Shown: positions 54,155-63,091 of the stretch, in pieces | Position numbering within the stretch: the first letter of the stretch is position 1 | How the letters are laid out: each line of letters opens with the position of its first letter | From: Cognatiyoonia koreensis | Lineage (GTDB): Bacteria; Pseudomonadota; Alphaproteobacteria; Rhodobacterales; Rhodobacteraceae | NCBI RefSeq assembly: GCF_900109295.1 | Contig: NZ_FOIZ01000001.1 | Span: forward strand, 1,612,001 to 1,676,000 | Direction of reading: 5' to 3' | DNA length: 64,000 nucleotides | Made by a program: the position numbers and the translations under genes | The notes under the pieces: generated by a model | Databases searched by the model: none | What the model saw: only the letters and a program-made list of their open reading frames with translations | Told to the model about the DNA's origin: nothing

Positions 54155-54236
54155 ATCTGCTCCTGCAAATGCGGTGTCGTCAACAAGTTGCGGCCCCCTT
54201 ATACTCTGCCCAAAATATCCGTGGGGCAGTGAAACT

Positions 54237-55238
54237 ATGGCGGGAAAAAAGGCATCACGCCAGCCTTTCAACATCATGATCGTCGGTCAGGGCGGACGGT
54301 TGCAGTACGAAGCCGTGCTGTTTGTGGCCTCTTTGCGCGAAATGTCACCGACGTTCGACGGCCGTTTGATCGTGGCCGAACCCCAGCCCGGCCCGCTGTG
54401 GCGCAAGGACCCACGCATGTCGTCGGACATCCGCGCCTTGCTGGAAAGCATGGGCGCGGAAGTCGTTGGTTTTGAAAGCAAGCACTTTGGTGAGAGCTAT
54501 CCCTACGGTAACAAAATCGAAGGGTTGACTACCTTACCGCCCGGCGAACCCTTCGTCTTTTTTGATACGGACACTGTCATCGTTGGTGACATCATGTCAG
54601 TAACATTCGATTTCGAGCAACCTGCCGCATCGATGAAACGCGAAGGGACCTGGCCCGTCGAAGAGCTTTATTGGCCCGGCTACACCGCGATCTGGAAATC
54701 GCTCTATGACAAGTTCGGGCTCGAATTCGAAAGCACGCTCGACCTGTCGCAGCCTGACGAATACTGGAAACGTTATCTTTACTTCAACGCCGGGTGGTTT
54801 TTCGGGGCTGATCCGGCTGTCTTTGGCGCGCTGTTCCTTGATTACGCACTTTCCGTGCGCGACAGTCCGACCCCGGAAATGGTAATCCAACCGCTTGATC
54901 CGTGGCTTGACCAAATCGTTCTACCGCTGGTGATTCACGCGCTTGGCGGCGGGCGTCCGGGGCCTGAACTGTCGGGTCTTGATGGTGACGTGACCTGCCA
55001 TTACAGGCTTTTGCCCCTGTTTTACGCTCGCGAGGCAGATCACCCCGTCAATACGATGGAAGCTGTCGCCGCGCCCAACAAGATCAAGAAGCACCTCAAG
55101 CAATACGAGCCGTTCAAGCGCATGATCTATCAGGCGCGCGGCCGCAAGGTGCGTGATATGTTCGACCGTGACAACCTGCCGGTGAAGGAACAGCAAATCC
55201 GGAACAAGATCAAATCTGCCGGTTTCTGGATGCGCTAG
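54237..55238 (+). CDS. Glycosyltransferase-like protein (nucleotide-sugar transferase fold)
   Basis: A 333-residue cytoplasmic protein with an N-terminal Rossmann-like part (FNIMIVGQGGRLQYEAVLFVASLRE) and a DTD motif in EPFVFFDTDTVIVGD at about residues 103-117, the position of the metal-binding DxD of GT-A glycosyltransferases. Further segments (YFNAGWFFGADPAVFG; LPLFYAREADHPVNTMEA) resemble the acceptor-side of GT8-like proteins. No sugar or acceptor can be named. I chose ATG 54237 (MAGKKASRQP), which precedes the conserved part. Confidence 0.65.
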   Translation: MAGKKASRQPFNIMIVGQGGRLQYEAVLFVASLREMSPTFDGRLIVAEPQPGPLWRKDPRMSSDIRALLESMGAEVVGFESKHFGESYPYGNKIEGLTTLPPGEPFVFFDTDTVIVGDIMSVTFDFEQPAASMKREGTWPVEELYWPGYTAIWKSLYDKFGLEFESTLDLSQPDEYWKRYLYFNAGWFFGADPAVFGALFLDYALSVRDSPTPEMVIQPLDPWLDQIVLPLVIHALGGGRPGPELSGLDGDVTCHYRLLPLFYAREADHPVNTMEAVAAPNKIKKHLKQYEPFKRMIYQARGRKVRDMFDRDNLPVKEQQIRNKIKSAGFWMR

Positions 55239-55241
55239 GCG

Positions 55242-55655
55242 CTATTGCGCGAAAATTCCGGCGCTGTCCGCAAAGCCTTTCACTTCGATCGGATTCCCTG
55301 ACGGGTCGCGGAAGAACATCGTCCATTGTTCACCCGGTTCCCCCTTGAAACGCACAGAGGGGGCGATGATGAAATCTGTCTGGCGCTCTTCCAGCCGACC
55401 TGCGAGGGAATTCCAGTCCGACAGGGGCAGCACGACCCCGAAGTGCGGCATCGGCACCATGTGGTCCCCCACCTTGCCGGTCGGCGCGTTCGCGAACGGC
55501 TCTCCCAGATGGAGGCTGAGCTGGTGACCAAAAAAATCAAAATCAACCCATGTGTCGGACGACCGACCTTCTGCCGCGCCGAGCCCGTCGGAATAGAATT
55601 CCCGTGCTTCGTCCAAATCCCGAACGTGGAAAGCGAAATGGAACGGGTGTGGCAT
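55242..55655 (-). CDS. VOC family (glyoxalase/bleomycin-resistance fold) protein
   Basis: A 137-residue protein with paired beta-alpha-beta-beta-beta units: HPFHFAFHVRDLDEAREFYSDGLG at the start (metal-ligand His) and a C-terminal WTMFFRDPSGNPIEVKGFAD (DPSGNPIE motif with the metal-ligand Glu). The substrate is unknown; in the family it may be a dioxygenase, lyase or resistance protein. It is divergent from metY, 88 bases away, and convergent with the GT-like gene. Confidence 0.9.
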   Translation of the reverse strand: MPHPFHFAFHVRDLDEAREFYSDGLGAAEGRSSDTWVDFDFFGHQLSLHLGEPFANAPTGKVGDHMVPMPHFGVVLPLSDWNSLAGRLEERQTDFIIAPSVRFKGEPGEQWTMFFRDPSGNPIEVKGFADSAGIFAQ

Positions 55656-55670
55656 GTTGTTTCCTCATTT

Positions 55671-55721
55671 GCAGGTCAGCCGTTGAGGCTGCATTCGAAA
55701 CCATCTAGACCTGCGCTCAAC
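55671..55721 (+). promoter_or_regulatory. Pseudoknot-capable leader of metY, riboswitch candidate
   Basis: GCAGGT (55671-55676) pairs with ACCTGC (55709-55714). Inside, CAGCC (55677-55681) and GGCTG (55687-55691) form a hairpin with loop GTTGA, and GTTGAG (55682-55687) can pair with CTCAAC (55716-55721), ten bases before the AGGGGGA ribosome site. Nested stem plus loop-to-downstream pairing is the H-type pseudoknot layout of SAM-II/SAM-V riboswitches, which precede methionine genes in alphaproteobacteria. The GAGG...CTGCA...GCTC order is also reminiscent of SAH riboswitches. I cannot assign the class. Confidence 0.5.
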
Positions 55722-55743
55722 AACTTTCCAAGGGGGAACTACC

Positions 55744-57036
55744 ATGACCGACGGACCATCCTACGGTTTTGATACATTGCAAATCCACGCGGGCGCACGC
55801 CCCGATCCAGCGACTGGCGCGCGCCAGGTGCCGATCTATCAAAGCACGGCTTATGTGTTTCGTGATGCCGATCACGCCGCCGCTTTGTTCAATCTGCAAG
55901 AGGTCGGCTATATCTATTCGCGCCTGACCAATCCGACTGTTGCAGCGCTTCAGGAACGCATTGCAACATTGGAAGGTGGCGTCGGCGGCGTCTGCTGTTC
56001 GTCCGGCCATGCCGCGCAGATCATGGCACTGTTTCCCTTGATGCAACCGGGGATGAATATCGTGGCCTCGTCGCGCCTTTACGGCGGGACGATCACGCAG
56101 TTCAGCCAGACGATCAAGCGCTTTGGCTGGTCGGCCAAGTTCGTGGATATGGACGATCACAAGGCTGTCGCGAATGCCATCGACGACAACACCCGCGCGA
56201 TTTTCTGCGAGGCCATTGCGAATCCGGGCGGCCATATCACCGATCTTGATGCCATCAGCGCAATTTCTGACGAGGCGGGTATCCCCCTGATCGTCGATAA
56301 CACGACAGCGACCCCCTATCTTGTCCGCCCGATCGAACATGGTGCGACGCTGGTCGTTCACTCGACTACGAAATATCTGACCGGCAATGGCACCGTGACA
56401 GGTGGCTGTGTCGTTGACAGCGGCAAATTCGATTGGGCCGCGAACGATAAGTTTCCGTCCCTGTCCCAGCCAGAACCTGCCTATCACGGCATGAAATTTG
56501 CCGAGACCTTTGGCCCATTGGCCTTCACCTTCCATGGTATCGCAATCGGTCTTCGCGATCTGGGCATGACTCTGAACCCGCAGGCGGCACACTATACGCT
56601 GATGGGCATCGAGACACTGTCGCTGCGGATGGATCGCCATGTCGAGAACGCCGAAAAGATCGCCAAGTGGCTGGAGGCGGATGACCGCATCGATTACGTC
56701 ACCTATGCCGGGCTGGAAAGTTCGCCTTACTACAAGCTTGGCAAGAAACTTTGCCCGCGCGGTGCTGGCGCGCTGTTCACTGTGGCGGTCAAGGGTGGCT
56801 ATGACGCTTGTATCAAACTCGTTGATAGTCTTGAGATTTTCAGCCACGTCGCCAACCTTGGCGATGCGCGGTCGCTGATTATCCACTCGGCCTCGACGAC
56901 CCATCGCCAGTTGACGGCTGAACAGCAAGAGGCCGCAGGAGCCGGTCCGAATATCGTGCGTCTGTCCATTGGAATCGAAGACGCCGACGATCTTATCGCC
57001 GATCTTGATCAGGCGCTGTCCAAGGCGACAGCCTGA
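55744..57036 (+). CDS. metY: O-acetylhomoserine sulfhydrylase MetY
   Basis: PLP enzyme that makes homocysteine (or methionine) from O-acetylhomoserine and sulfide or methanethiol. The 430 residues include FDTLQIHAGARPDPATGARQVPIYQSTAYVF, YSRLTNPTVAALQERIATLEGG, and the Schiff-base lysine in VVHSTTKYLTGNGTVTGG (Lys210), with the longer O-acetylhomoserine-type insertions around PEPAYHGMKFAETFG. The length (about 430) separates it from MetB/MetC (about 390). A strong ribosome site precedes ATG 55744, within reach of a structured leader. Confidence 0.95.
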   Translation: MTDGPSYGFDTLQIHAGARPDPATGARQVPIYQSTAYVFRDADHAAALFNLQEVGYIYSRLTNPTVAALQERIATLEGGVGGVCCSSGHAAQIMALFPLMQPGMNIVASSRLYGGTITQFSQTIKRFGWSAKFVDMDDHKAVANAIDDNTRAIFCEAIANPGGHITDLDAISAISDEAGIPLIVDNTTATPYLVRPIEHGATLVVHSTTKYLTGNGTVTGGCVVDSGKFDWAANDKFPSLSQPEPAYHGMKFAETFGPLAFTFHGIAIGLRDLGMTLNPQAAHYTLMGIETLSLRMDRHVENAEKIAKWLEADDRIDYVTYAGLESSPYYKLGKKLCPRGAGALFTVAVKGGYDACIKLVDSLEIFSHVANLGDARSLIIHSASTTHRQLTAEQQEAAGAGPNIVRLSIGIEDADDLIADLDQALSKATA

Positions 57037-57043
57037 TAGTGCC

Positions 57044-57070
57044 TTGCCCGCCGGTTGATCCGGCGGGCAA
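57044..57070 (+). terminator. Hairpin after metY
   Basis: TTGCCCGCCGG-TTGAT-CCGGCGGGCAA is a perfect 11-base-pair stem starting eight bases after the metY stop. The downstream tail (ACTCCTTGG) is T-poor, so termination may be only partial, but the place and strength fit a terminator. Confidence 0.75.
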
Positions 57071-57160
57071 ACTCCTTGGCCTGCGCGGGAAACTGCGCTA
57101 GTTAGTGACGAGCGGAAATTAGCAGTTTTTCGCCACAGGTTTCGATGCTAAGGCCATCAT

Positions 57161-60073
57161 ATGACGCCTAATTTTGCCCTATCGCTTTCGTTTGAAGGCA
57201 TCCGTCTGTTGCATCGGGTGACGGGCGGGTGGCATTTGGTCGGCGAAGTTGCGCTGGATAACACCGATTTATCAGGTGCTTTGAAGGTACTGCGCAAGAC
57301 TGCGCTAGAGCTTGACCCCGCTGGATTGCGCACAAAACTGCTGATCCCGAACGAACAAATCAAGTATACCGCGATCGACAGCACGCAGACCGATCTGGAC
57401 GATGTCCACCACGCGCTGGACGGGCAGACCCCCTATAGCATCCACGATCTTGCGATTGATTTTGACCGCACCGGCGGGCGCACCCATATCGCCGCTGTCG
57501 CCCGCGAGACCCTGGACGAAGCCGAGGCCTTTGCCACCGAACATGCGTTTGCGCCGGTTTGTTTCGCTGCGGTCGCGCCCCCGTTCACGTTTAGCACAGA
57601 GGTCTTTTTCGGACCGACGAAGGCGTCCAAGGGCATTCTTGGCAATAGCACTCCAGTCGCGCGCGATGACAATCCGGTCGTTGTCATCGGCTCGGTTGCC
57701 ATGCCCGCCCCCGGAATTGTCGGTAATGATGAACCCACCAGCGAAGTGTCGGCCGTTGAGAGCGATGACACGTCCGAAAGTACGCCTGTCACGCCTTTGA
57801 TGCTTGAACCCGATGACGCCCCGGCAGAGAACGCGGACGTCGTTTTCAGTTCGCGCCATCGCAGTTCAGAACCCGATGACATTGCCGGCGAACAGGACGA
57901 CGCAGCGCAAATTAAAGACACTGAAGTAGACGAAGACGAGGCACTGCAGGAAACTGCTCTCACGTCAAAGCCAGAGCCAGAGCCAGAACCAGAGCCAGAG
58001 CCAGAGCCAGAGCCAGAGATTGAACCGCTCTTCACGCGCCGTAAAGAGCCGCCGGTTCTTTCGGCAAAACCGTCCGAACCGCCGGTCATGTCTGCTGCCC
58101 CCAAGACCGCACCATTCACATCCATTCGTGCGTCCGAAGGCACTGACGTTGCCCCTGCCCCCACGATTGGTGCCGCCGTCGTGCCGGATGCTCCGGGTGA
58201 GGCGACCGAATTCAGTTCCATCCGTGCCACAGACGGTGCGGATACGCCGGTTGTCACGCCGCGCATCACCATCGACCGCGCCGAGCGTCGCCCGTTGACA
58301 GCCCCGCCGCGTGAAGCGGAAGCGCCCGTCAAGGAAAGTCGCAAGACAGCCGCCAAGAAAGAATCCGAAAACATGACCGTTTTCGGGGCCCGCCCGAAAA
58401 GCGAGATCGGTGGCAAGCCGAAGTATCTTGTGCTGATCTTGATGTCAGCCCTGCTGGTCTTCATGCTGCTTGTGGCGTTGTGGGCGAACACGCTGACCGA
58501 GGACGGCATTGCGGGTTGGTTCAAGCGTGAACCGCAGTTGATCGAAACTGCGGACGTACCGACACCTGTCATTCAGGCTCCAGAGGTGACCGCGCCGGCC
58601 CCGACGACGCAAGAAACCGCCGCCGTTCAGGAACAGGAAGTCGCCCCTGCGCCACCGGTGCTGCGCCAGCCAGCCGGACGTGTCCTTAGCCCTGCAGAAG
58701 CAGACCGTATCTATGCGGCGACGGGCGTCTACCAACGCGCGCCCCGTCTGCCGCTGACACCGGAAGAAACCACGCTTGATGGGCTTTCAGAGGCCACGGC
58801 GATTGTCGCGGCTGACAGGATTGTGCAGCCAGCGATGCCCGACTCCCATGTCGTGTTCTCGGACGCGCCCCTGACGACACCTTCCAATCCACCGCCCCTT
58901 GGCGTTGAGTTTGCGCGTGATTTGCGTGGCTTCATTCTAGCCACACCAGAAGGCACGGTTACACCGGACGGAGCAATTGTGATTGCAGGACGTCCTGAGG
59001 CGGTGCCGCCATTGCGGCCGGGCACCCCAGTGACCGCACCTGCGCCAGCGGCCGAGCCAGCCGTCGCGGCCCCGGCTGCCCGTAATGGCCTGATCCTGAT
59101 TGCCGGCCGTCCACCTATCGTGCCCCCCTTGCGCCCTGATGACCTTGCGCCTGAGGACGAAGCCGCGGTCGAAGAGTTACCTGCGCCTCAAGTCAACGAA
59201 ACGGATGTCGCGGAAGCGATTGAGGAACCTGATCAGTCCGACGCCACTGCAGAAGACGTGATCCTTGTGACGGGCCGCCCACAACTGGTGCCGCCGGTGC
59301 GTCCGACGGCCTTTGCAGCACTCGCACCGCCGTCGGTTGAAAATGCCGTCGTCAACGTAAACCCGACCGACATCCTGTCTGCCTCCGGTCTTTCGCTGGC
59401 CACCTTCCGGCCCAGCGTTCGGCCCGGTGATCTGGCACCGGCGCAAGAGGAAGTGGTCGCAACGATCATCTCTGACCCGACACTTGCCGGTTTCCGGCCT
59501 TCCGTGCGTCCTGATGGCTTGGCCCCTGAAGACGTGCCGGAAGAAGCTGAAGAGCCCGCCGAAGAAACGCCGAGCAACGATATCAACAGCGTGATTGCCG
59601 CGATTGCCCAATCTGCCCCGCCCAGCCCGATTGTGAATGCAACGGCGCAGGCGATTGCCACGTCACCGCGCCCCGGATCACGGCCTAGTAATTTCAGCCG
59701 CACTGTTGCGCGTGCCACGGCAGTTGCACAACAACAACAGCAGCAGCCTGCACCACAGCAAGCGGCTCCGGCTGCGACTGCCCCCACGACACAAGTTTCA
59801 TCTGCACCGGCGCAGCCAACAGGTGCCGTCCCCGGCGGTGTGGCACGTGCCGCAACAGTCGACAATGCGATCCGCCTGCGCGACATCAACCTGATTGGTG
59901 TTTACGGCCGCCCGAACGACCGTCGCGCACTGATCCGGCTTGGCAATGGGCGCTACGTTAAGGTTGAGGTCGGCAGTAGCCTTGACGGCGGTCGCGTGAC
60001 TGCGATTGGCGACAGCGCACTCAATTACGTCAAACGTGGACGTACTTACGCGCTGCAGCTGCCATCTGGCTAG
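57161..60073 (+). CDS. Large bitopic protein with weak PilM/GspL- and PilP/GspC-like ends
   Basis: A 970-residue protein. Residues 1-155 resemble the N-terminal cytoplasmic part of PilM/GspL-like pilus or secretion ATPase-fold proteins (FALSLSFEGIRLLHRVTGGWHLVG; LLIPNEQIKYTAIDS). Then follows a long acidic, low-complexity stretch with eight PE dipeptides (271-286), one membrane segment (about 421-442, YLVLILMSALLVFMLLVALW), a Pro/Ala-rich periplasmic region with repeated GRP-x-x-VPPLRP and FRPSVRPG units, and a C-terminal domain (about 905-970, INLIGVYGRPNDRRALIRLGNGRYVKVEVG...) like PilP/GspC. That would join an inner-membrane platform protein and a periplasmic linker. The resemblance is weak; no pilus genes lie nearby. 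Confidence 0.75.
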   Translation: MTPNFALSLSFEGIRLLHRVTGGWHLVGEVALDNTDLSGALKVLRKTALELDPAGLRTKLLIPNEQIKYTAIDSTQTDLDDVHHALDGQTPYSIHDLAIDFDRTGGRTHIAAVARETLDEAEAFATEHAFAPVCFAAVAPPFTFSTEVFFGPTKASKGILGNSTPVARDDNPVVVIGSVAMPAPGIVGNDEPTSEVSAVESDDTSESTPVTPLMLEPDDAPAENADVVFSSRHRSSEPDDIAGEQDDAAQIKDTEVDEDEALQETALTSKPEPEPEPEPEPEPEPEIEPLFTRRKEPPVLSAKPSEPPVMSAAPKTAPFTSIRASEGTDVAPAPTIGAAVVPDAPGEATEFSSIRATDGADTPVVTPRITIDRAERRPLTAPPREAEAPVKESRKTAAKKESENMTVFGARPKSEIGGKPKYLVLILMSALLVFMLLVALWANTLTEDGIAGWFKREPQLIETADVPTPVIQAPEVTAPAPTTQETAAVQEQEVAPAPPVLRQPAGRVLSPAEADRIYAATGVYQRAPRLPLTPEETTLDGLSEATAIVAADRIVQPAMPDSHVVFSDAPLTTPSNPPPLGVEFARDLRGFILATPEGTVTPDGAIVIAGRPEAVPPLRPGTPVTAPAPAAEPAVAAPAARNGLILIAGRPPIVPPLRPDDLAPEDEAAVEELPAPQVNETDVAEAIEEPDQSDATAEDVILVTGRPQLVPPVRPTAFAALAPPSVENAVVNVNPTDILSASGLSLATFRPSVRPGDLAPAQEEVVATIISDPTLAGFRPSVRPDGLAPEDVPEEAEEPAEETPSNDINSVIAAIAQSAPPSPIVNATAQAIATSPRPGSRPSNFSRTVARATAVAQQQQQQPAPQQAAPAATAPTTQVSSAPAQPTGAVPGGVARAATVDNAIRLRDINLIGVYGRPNDRRALIRLGNGRYVKVEVGSSLDGGRVTAIGDSALNYVKRGRTYALQLPSG
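57971..58018 (+). repeat. In-frame CCAGAG microsatellite, eight units
   Basis: Eight hexamers CCAGAG (third unit CCAGAA) encode Pro-Glu repeated eight times at residues 271-286 of the large protein. Because the unit is six bases, slippage changes length by two residues without a frameshift. Confidence 0.95.
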
Positions 60074-60115
60074 TTCTGCATTGCTGTTGTCTGAACTGAG
60101 CGGCATAGAAGAACT

Positions 60116-61990
60116 ATGGAAACCTTTCTTTTTCAAGCCGCAATCTATCTGGGTGCCGCCGTCATTGCGGTGCCGCTGGCGGCCCGTCTGGGACTTGGTT
60201 CGGTTCTTGGATATCTGCTTGCCGGGATCGTTATTGGTCCGCTGACCGGTCTGGTCGGGACAGAGGCCAAGGACATCCAGCATTTCGCCGAATTCGGCGT
60301 CGTCGTCATGCTTTTCCTGATTGGGCTCGAACTGGAACCGCGTGCACTTTGGGATATGCGCCACAAGCTGCTTGGGCTTGGTGGCCTGCAGATCACCATC
60401 ACGATGGTCCTGATCACCACGGGTGCCATGGCTTTGGGATATGAATGGGAAGTCGGGATCGCCATCGGCATGATCTTCGCCCTTTCGTCTACTGCCATCG
60501 TCCTGCAAACCCTGTCCGAGAAAGGCCTGATGCAGACCAGCGGCGGACGTTCGACATTCTCTGTCCTGTTGTCGCAGGATATTGCTGTTATCCCGATGCT
60601 GGCCTTGCTGCCATTGCTGGTCGTCACATCACCGATGCGCATTACTGCTGATGGATCACTAGAGCGCGCGGCCGAAGACGAAGCCCACCATACCATGAGC
60701 CTCGTTGAAGGTCTGCCCGGTTGGGGTGTGACGCTTGTGACGGTAGGCGCGGTTGCGGCGATCATTCTGGTCGGCGTCTATCTGACGCGCCCAGTCTTTC
60801 GCTATATCCACCATGCACGCCTGCGGGAGATGTATACGGCACTGGCCCTTTTGATGGTTGTGTCGATTGCGGTGCTGATGTCTTTGGTCGGCTTGTCGCC
60901 GGCGCTTGGCACCTTTCTTGCCGGTGTGGTGCTTGCGAACTCTGAATTCCGGCATGAGCTGGAAAGCGACCTTGAGCCGTTCAAGGGTTTACTGCTTGGC
61001 TTGTTCTTTATCACCGTGGGAGCAGGCATCAATTTCGGCCTGTTGTTCAATGAACCCGGGCGTATCCTCGGGCTGACCGTCGGGATGATGCTGATCAAGG
61101 GCGTCATCCTGTTTGCGCTTGCCGTGATCTTCAAGATCAAGGGCAAGGATCGCTGGCTGTTCACGCTTGGTCTGGCGCAGGCCGGTGAATTCGGTTTCGT
61201 GCTGGTGTCCTTTTCGTCGCAACAGGGCGTGCTGAATGCGGGGCTGTCAAATATACTGCTTCTCGTCATCGCCCTGTCGATGTTGATTACGCCGTTGCTG
61301 TTCATCGCATACGACTGGCTAAGCCGTCGCATGACAGATGATCCGGACGCGGAAGAGGACGAGATTGACGAGGTCGGCCCCGTCATCATCGCTGGAATCG
61401 GGCGCTTTGGTCAGATCGTGAACCGGTTGGTGCAAAGTGCCGGGTTCAAGACCGTGGTGATCGACAACGATCTGCCGACCGTGCAGATGATGCGCAAATT
61501 CGGTTTCCGTGGCTTCTTTGGCGATCCATCCCGTCCTGATCTATTGAATGCAGCAGGCTTGCAGGATGCGCGTGTGCTTGTCGTTGCACTTGATGATCGG
61601 GCGGCCGCGAACCGGCTTGTCGCCTATGCCCGAAAGCAGCGACCGAATATGCACATCGTCGCACGTGCGCATGACCGCGTGCATGTCTATGAACTTTACA
61701 GTGCTGGCGCAGACGACATCGTACGCGAGATGTTTGATAGCTCGCTGCGTGCGGGACGTTACGTTCTTGAGAACATGGGTTTGACGGAATACGAAGCGGC
61801 AGAGGCGGAAACGACCTTTTACCACCACGACCGTGAAGGGCTGAAGGAACTTGCGGCCCTTTGGAAGCCGGGGGTGCCGGTCACGGATAATCCGGAATAT
61901 GTCGCCCGCGCGAAAGAGTTGAACAACGAACTTGAAACGGCCCTTGCGGCAAACGTCCAAGCGAATAGCAACAAGAAGGCGGCAGAGTAA
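60116..61990 (+). CDS. CPA2-type K+/H+ antiporter with RCK domain (KefB/KefC-like)
   Basis: A 624-residue inner-membrane antiporter. The N-terminal part has about twelve helices with the CPA2 segments GSVLGYLLAGIVIGP, GVVVMLFLIGLEL and ALSSTAIVLQTLSEKG, and GLSPALGTFLAGVVLANSEFRHELESDLEPFKGLLLGLFFITVGAGINF. The C-terminal TrkA-N domain begins PVIIAGIGRFGQIVNRLVQSAGFKTVVIDND (about residue 422). KefB/KefC use glutathione adducts as ligands; whether this one does is not visible. It follows the large protein by 42 bases on the same strand. Confidence 0.92.
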   Translation: METFLFQAAIYLGAAVIAVPLAARLGLGSVLGYLLAGIVIGPLTGLVGTEAKDIQHFAEFGVVVMLFLIGLELEPRALWDMRHKLLGLGGLQITITMVLITTGAMALGYEWEVGIAIGMIFALSSTAIVLQTLSEKGLMQTSGGRSTFSVLLSQDIAVIPMLALLPLLVVTSPMRITADGSLERAAEDEAHHTMSLVEGLPGWGVTLVTVGAVAAIILVGVYLTRPVFRYIHHARLREMYTALALLMVVSIAVLMSLVGLSPALGTFLAGVVLANSEFRHELESDLEPFKGLLLGLFFITVGAGINFGLLFNEPGRILGLTVGMMLIKGVILFALAVIFKIKGKDRWLFTLGLAQAGEFGFVLVSFSSQQGVLNAGLSNILLLVIALSMLITPLLFIAYDWLSRRMTDDPDAEEDEIDEVGPVIIAGIGRFGQIVNRLVQSAGFKTVVIDNDLPTVQMMRKFGFRGFFGDPSRPDLLNAAGLQDARVLVVALDDRAAANRLVAYARKQRPNMHIVARAHDRVHVYELYSAGADDIVREMFDSSLRAGRYVLENMGLTEYEAAEAETTFYHHDREGLKELAALWKPGVPVTDNPEYVARAKELNNELETALAANVQANSNKKAAE

Positions 61991-62006
61991 GCCGAACGCT
62001 GACGCT

Positions 62007-63017
62007 TTATCCGTCGCTGACCCCTGCTTCGGCGAAGGTTGCCATGCCGGAATGGCACGCGACCGCAGCTTGCAGAATTCCAATCGCCAAAGCTGCACCG
62101 GACCCCTCGCCAAGGCGCAGGCCGAAGTTCAGCAGTGGTTCCTTGCCCAGCTCTTTCAACAGACGCCTGTGCGCGCCTTCTGCGGAAAGATGCCCCGCGA
62201 CCGTATGATCAAGCGCACCATCGCAGGCCTTGAACAGGACAGCGGCAGCGGATGTGCAGATGAAGCCATCCAAGATGACGGGGATGCGATGCGTTCGCGC
62301 CGCAGCAATCGCACCGACGATCCCGGCAAGCTCGCGACCGCCGACGCAGCGCAAAGCTTCGAGTGGGTCAGACGTGTCATGCAGCATAAGCGCCTTGGCG
62401 ACCGCCTCTGTCTTGCGGGCCAGGCCAGCGTCATCAACGCCAGTGCCACGCCCCGTCCAATCCGCCGCGTTGCCGCCAAGAAGGGCGCAGGCCAACGCAG
62501 CAGCGGCTGTCGTGTTGCCGATACCCATTTCGCCGGCAACAAGCAGATCTGACTCAGGATCAACCGCGTTCCAGCCGGTTTGCAGAGCCGTGACAACCTC
62601 TGCCTCGGTCATGGCGGGGGCGGTCGTGAAATCGGCGGTGGGCGTATCAAGCGCCATTGCGTAGACGGTCATCTTCGCGCCAAAGGTTTTGGACAGCTGA
62701 TTGATCGCGGCACCGCCATGTTCGAAATTGGCAACCATCTGTGCTGTGACTTCTGCAGGAAATGCGGAAACGCCTTGCGCACAAACGCCGTGGTTGCCTG
62801 CAAAAATGACGACCTGCGGATGTTCAAGGGTCGGCTTCGGATTGCCGCGCCAGCCCGCATACCATATCGCGAGATCCTCAAGGCGTCCAAGTGCCCCCGG
62901 CGGTTTGGTCAGTTGGCCATTGCGCTGGTTCGCACCGGCGATTGCGTCGCTGTCTACCACCGTCTGCGCGGCAAGGATGGTGCGAAATGAATCAAGGGTA
63001 TCGAAAGCGGCCGTCAT
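62007..63017 (-). CDS. cobT: Nicotinate-nucleotide--dimethylbenzimidazole phosphoribosyltransferase CobT
   Basis: Cobalamin lower-ligand enzyme: it makes alpha-ribazole phosphate from DMB and NaMN. The 336-residue protein shows [94 protein letters not shown] and the C-terminal catalytic [12 protein letters not shown]. It is convergent with the antiporter gene and divergent from cobS (75 bases). No B12 riboswitch is visible in that short gap. Confidence 0.96.
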   Translation of the reverse strand: MTAAFDTLDSFRTILAAQTVVDSDAIAGANQRNGQLTKPPGALGRLEDLAIWYAGWRGNPKPTLEHPQVVIFAGNHGVCAQGVSAFPAEVTAQMVANFEHGGAAINQLSKTFGAKMTVYAMALDTPTADFTTAPAMTEAEVVTALQTGWNAVDPESDLLVAGEMGIGNTTAAAALACALLGGNAADWTGRGTGVDDAGLARKTEAVAKALMLHDTSDPLEALRCVGGRELAGIVGAIAAARTHRIPVILDGFICTSAAAVLFKACDGALDHTVAGHLSAEGAHRRLLKELGKEPLLNFGLRLGEGSGAALAIGILQAAVACHSGMATFAEAGVSDG

Positions 63018-63091
63018 CTATGTCCTCGTTGCAGAAGTCCTTGCACCTGTCTAACGATGAAGTTTGGGAAGAAAAGGACAACAACGACCAC

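Noticed and set aside
57433..58572. 379-codon Ser-rich minus-strand frame opposite the 970-residue protein
   Set aside because: Composition follows from the complement of Pro/Glu/Asp codons, including the microsatellite; no motifs.
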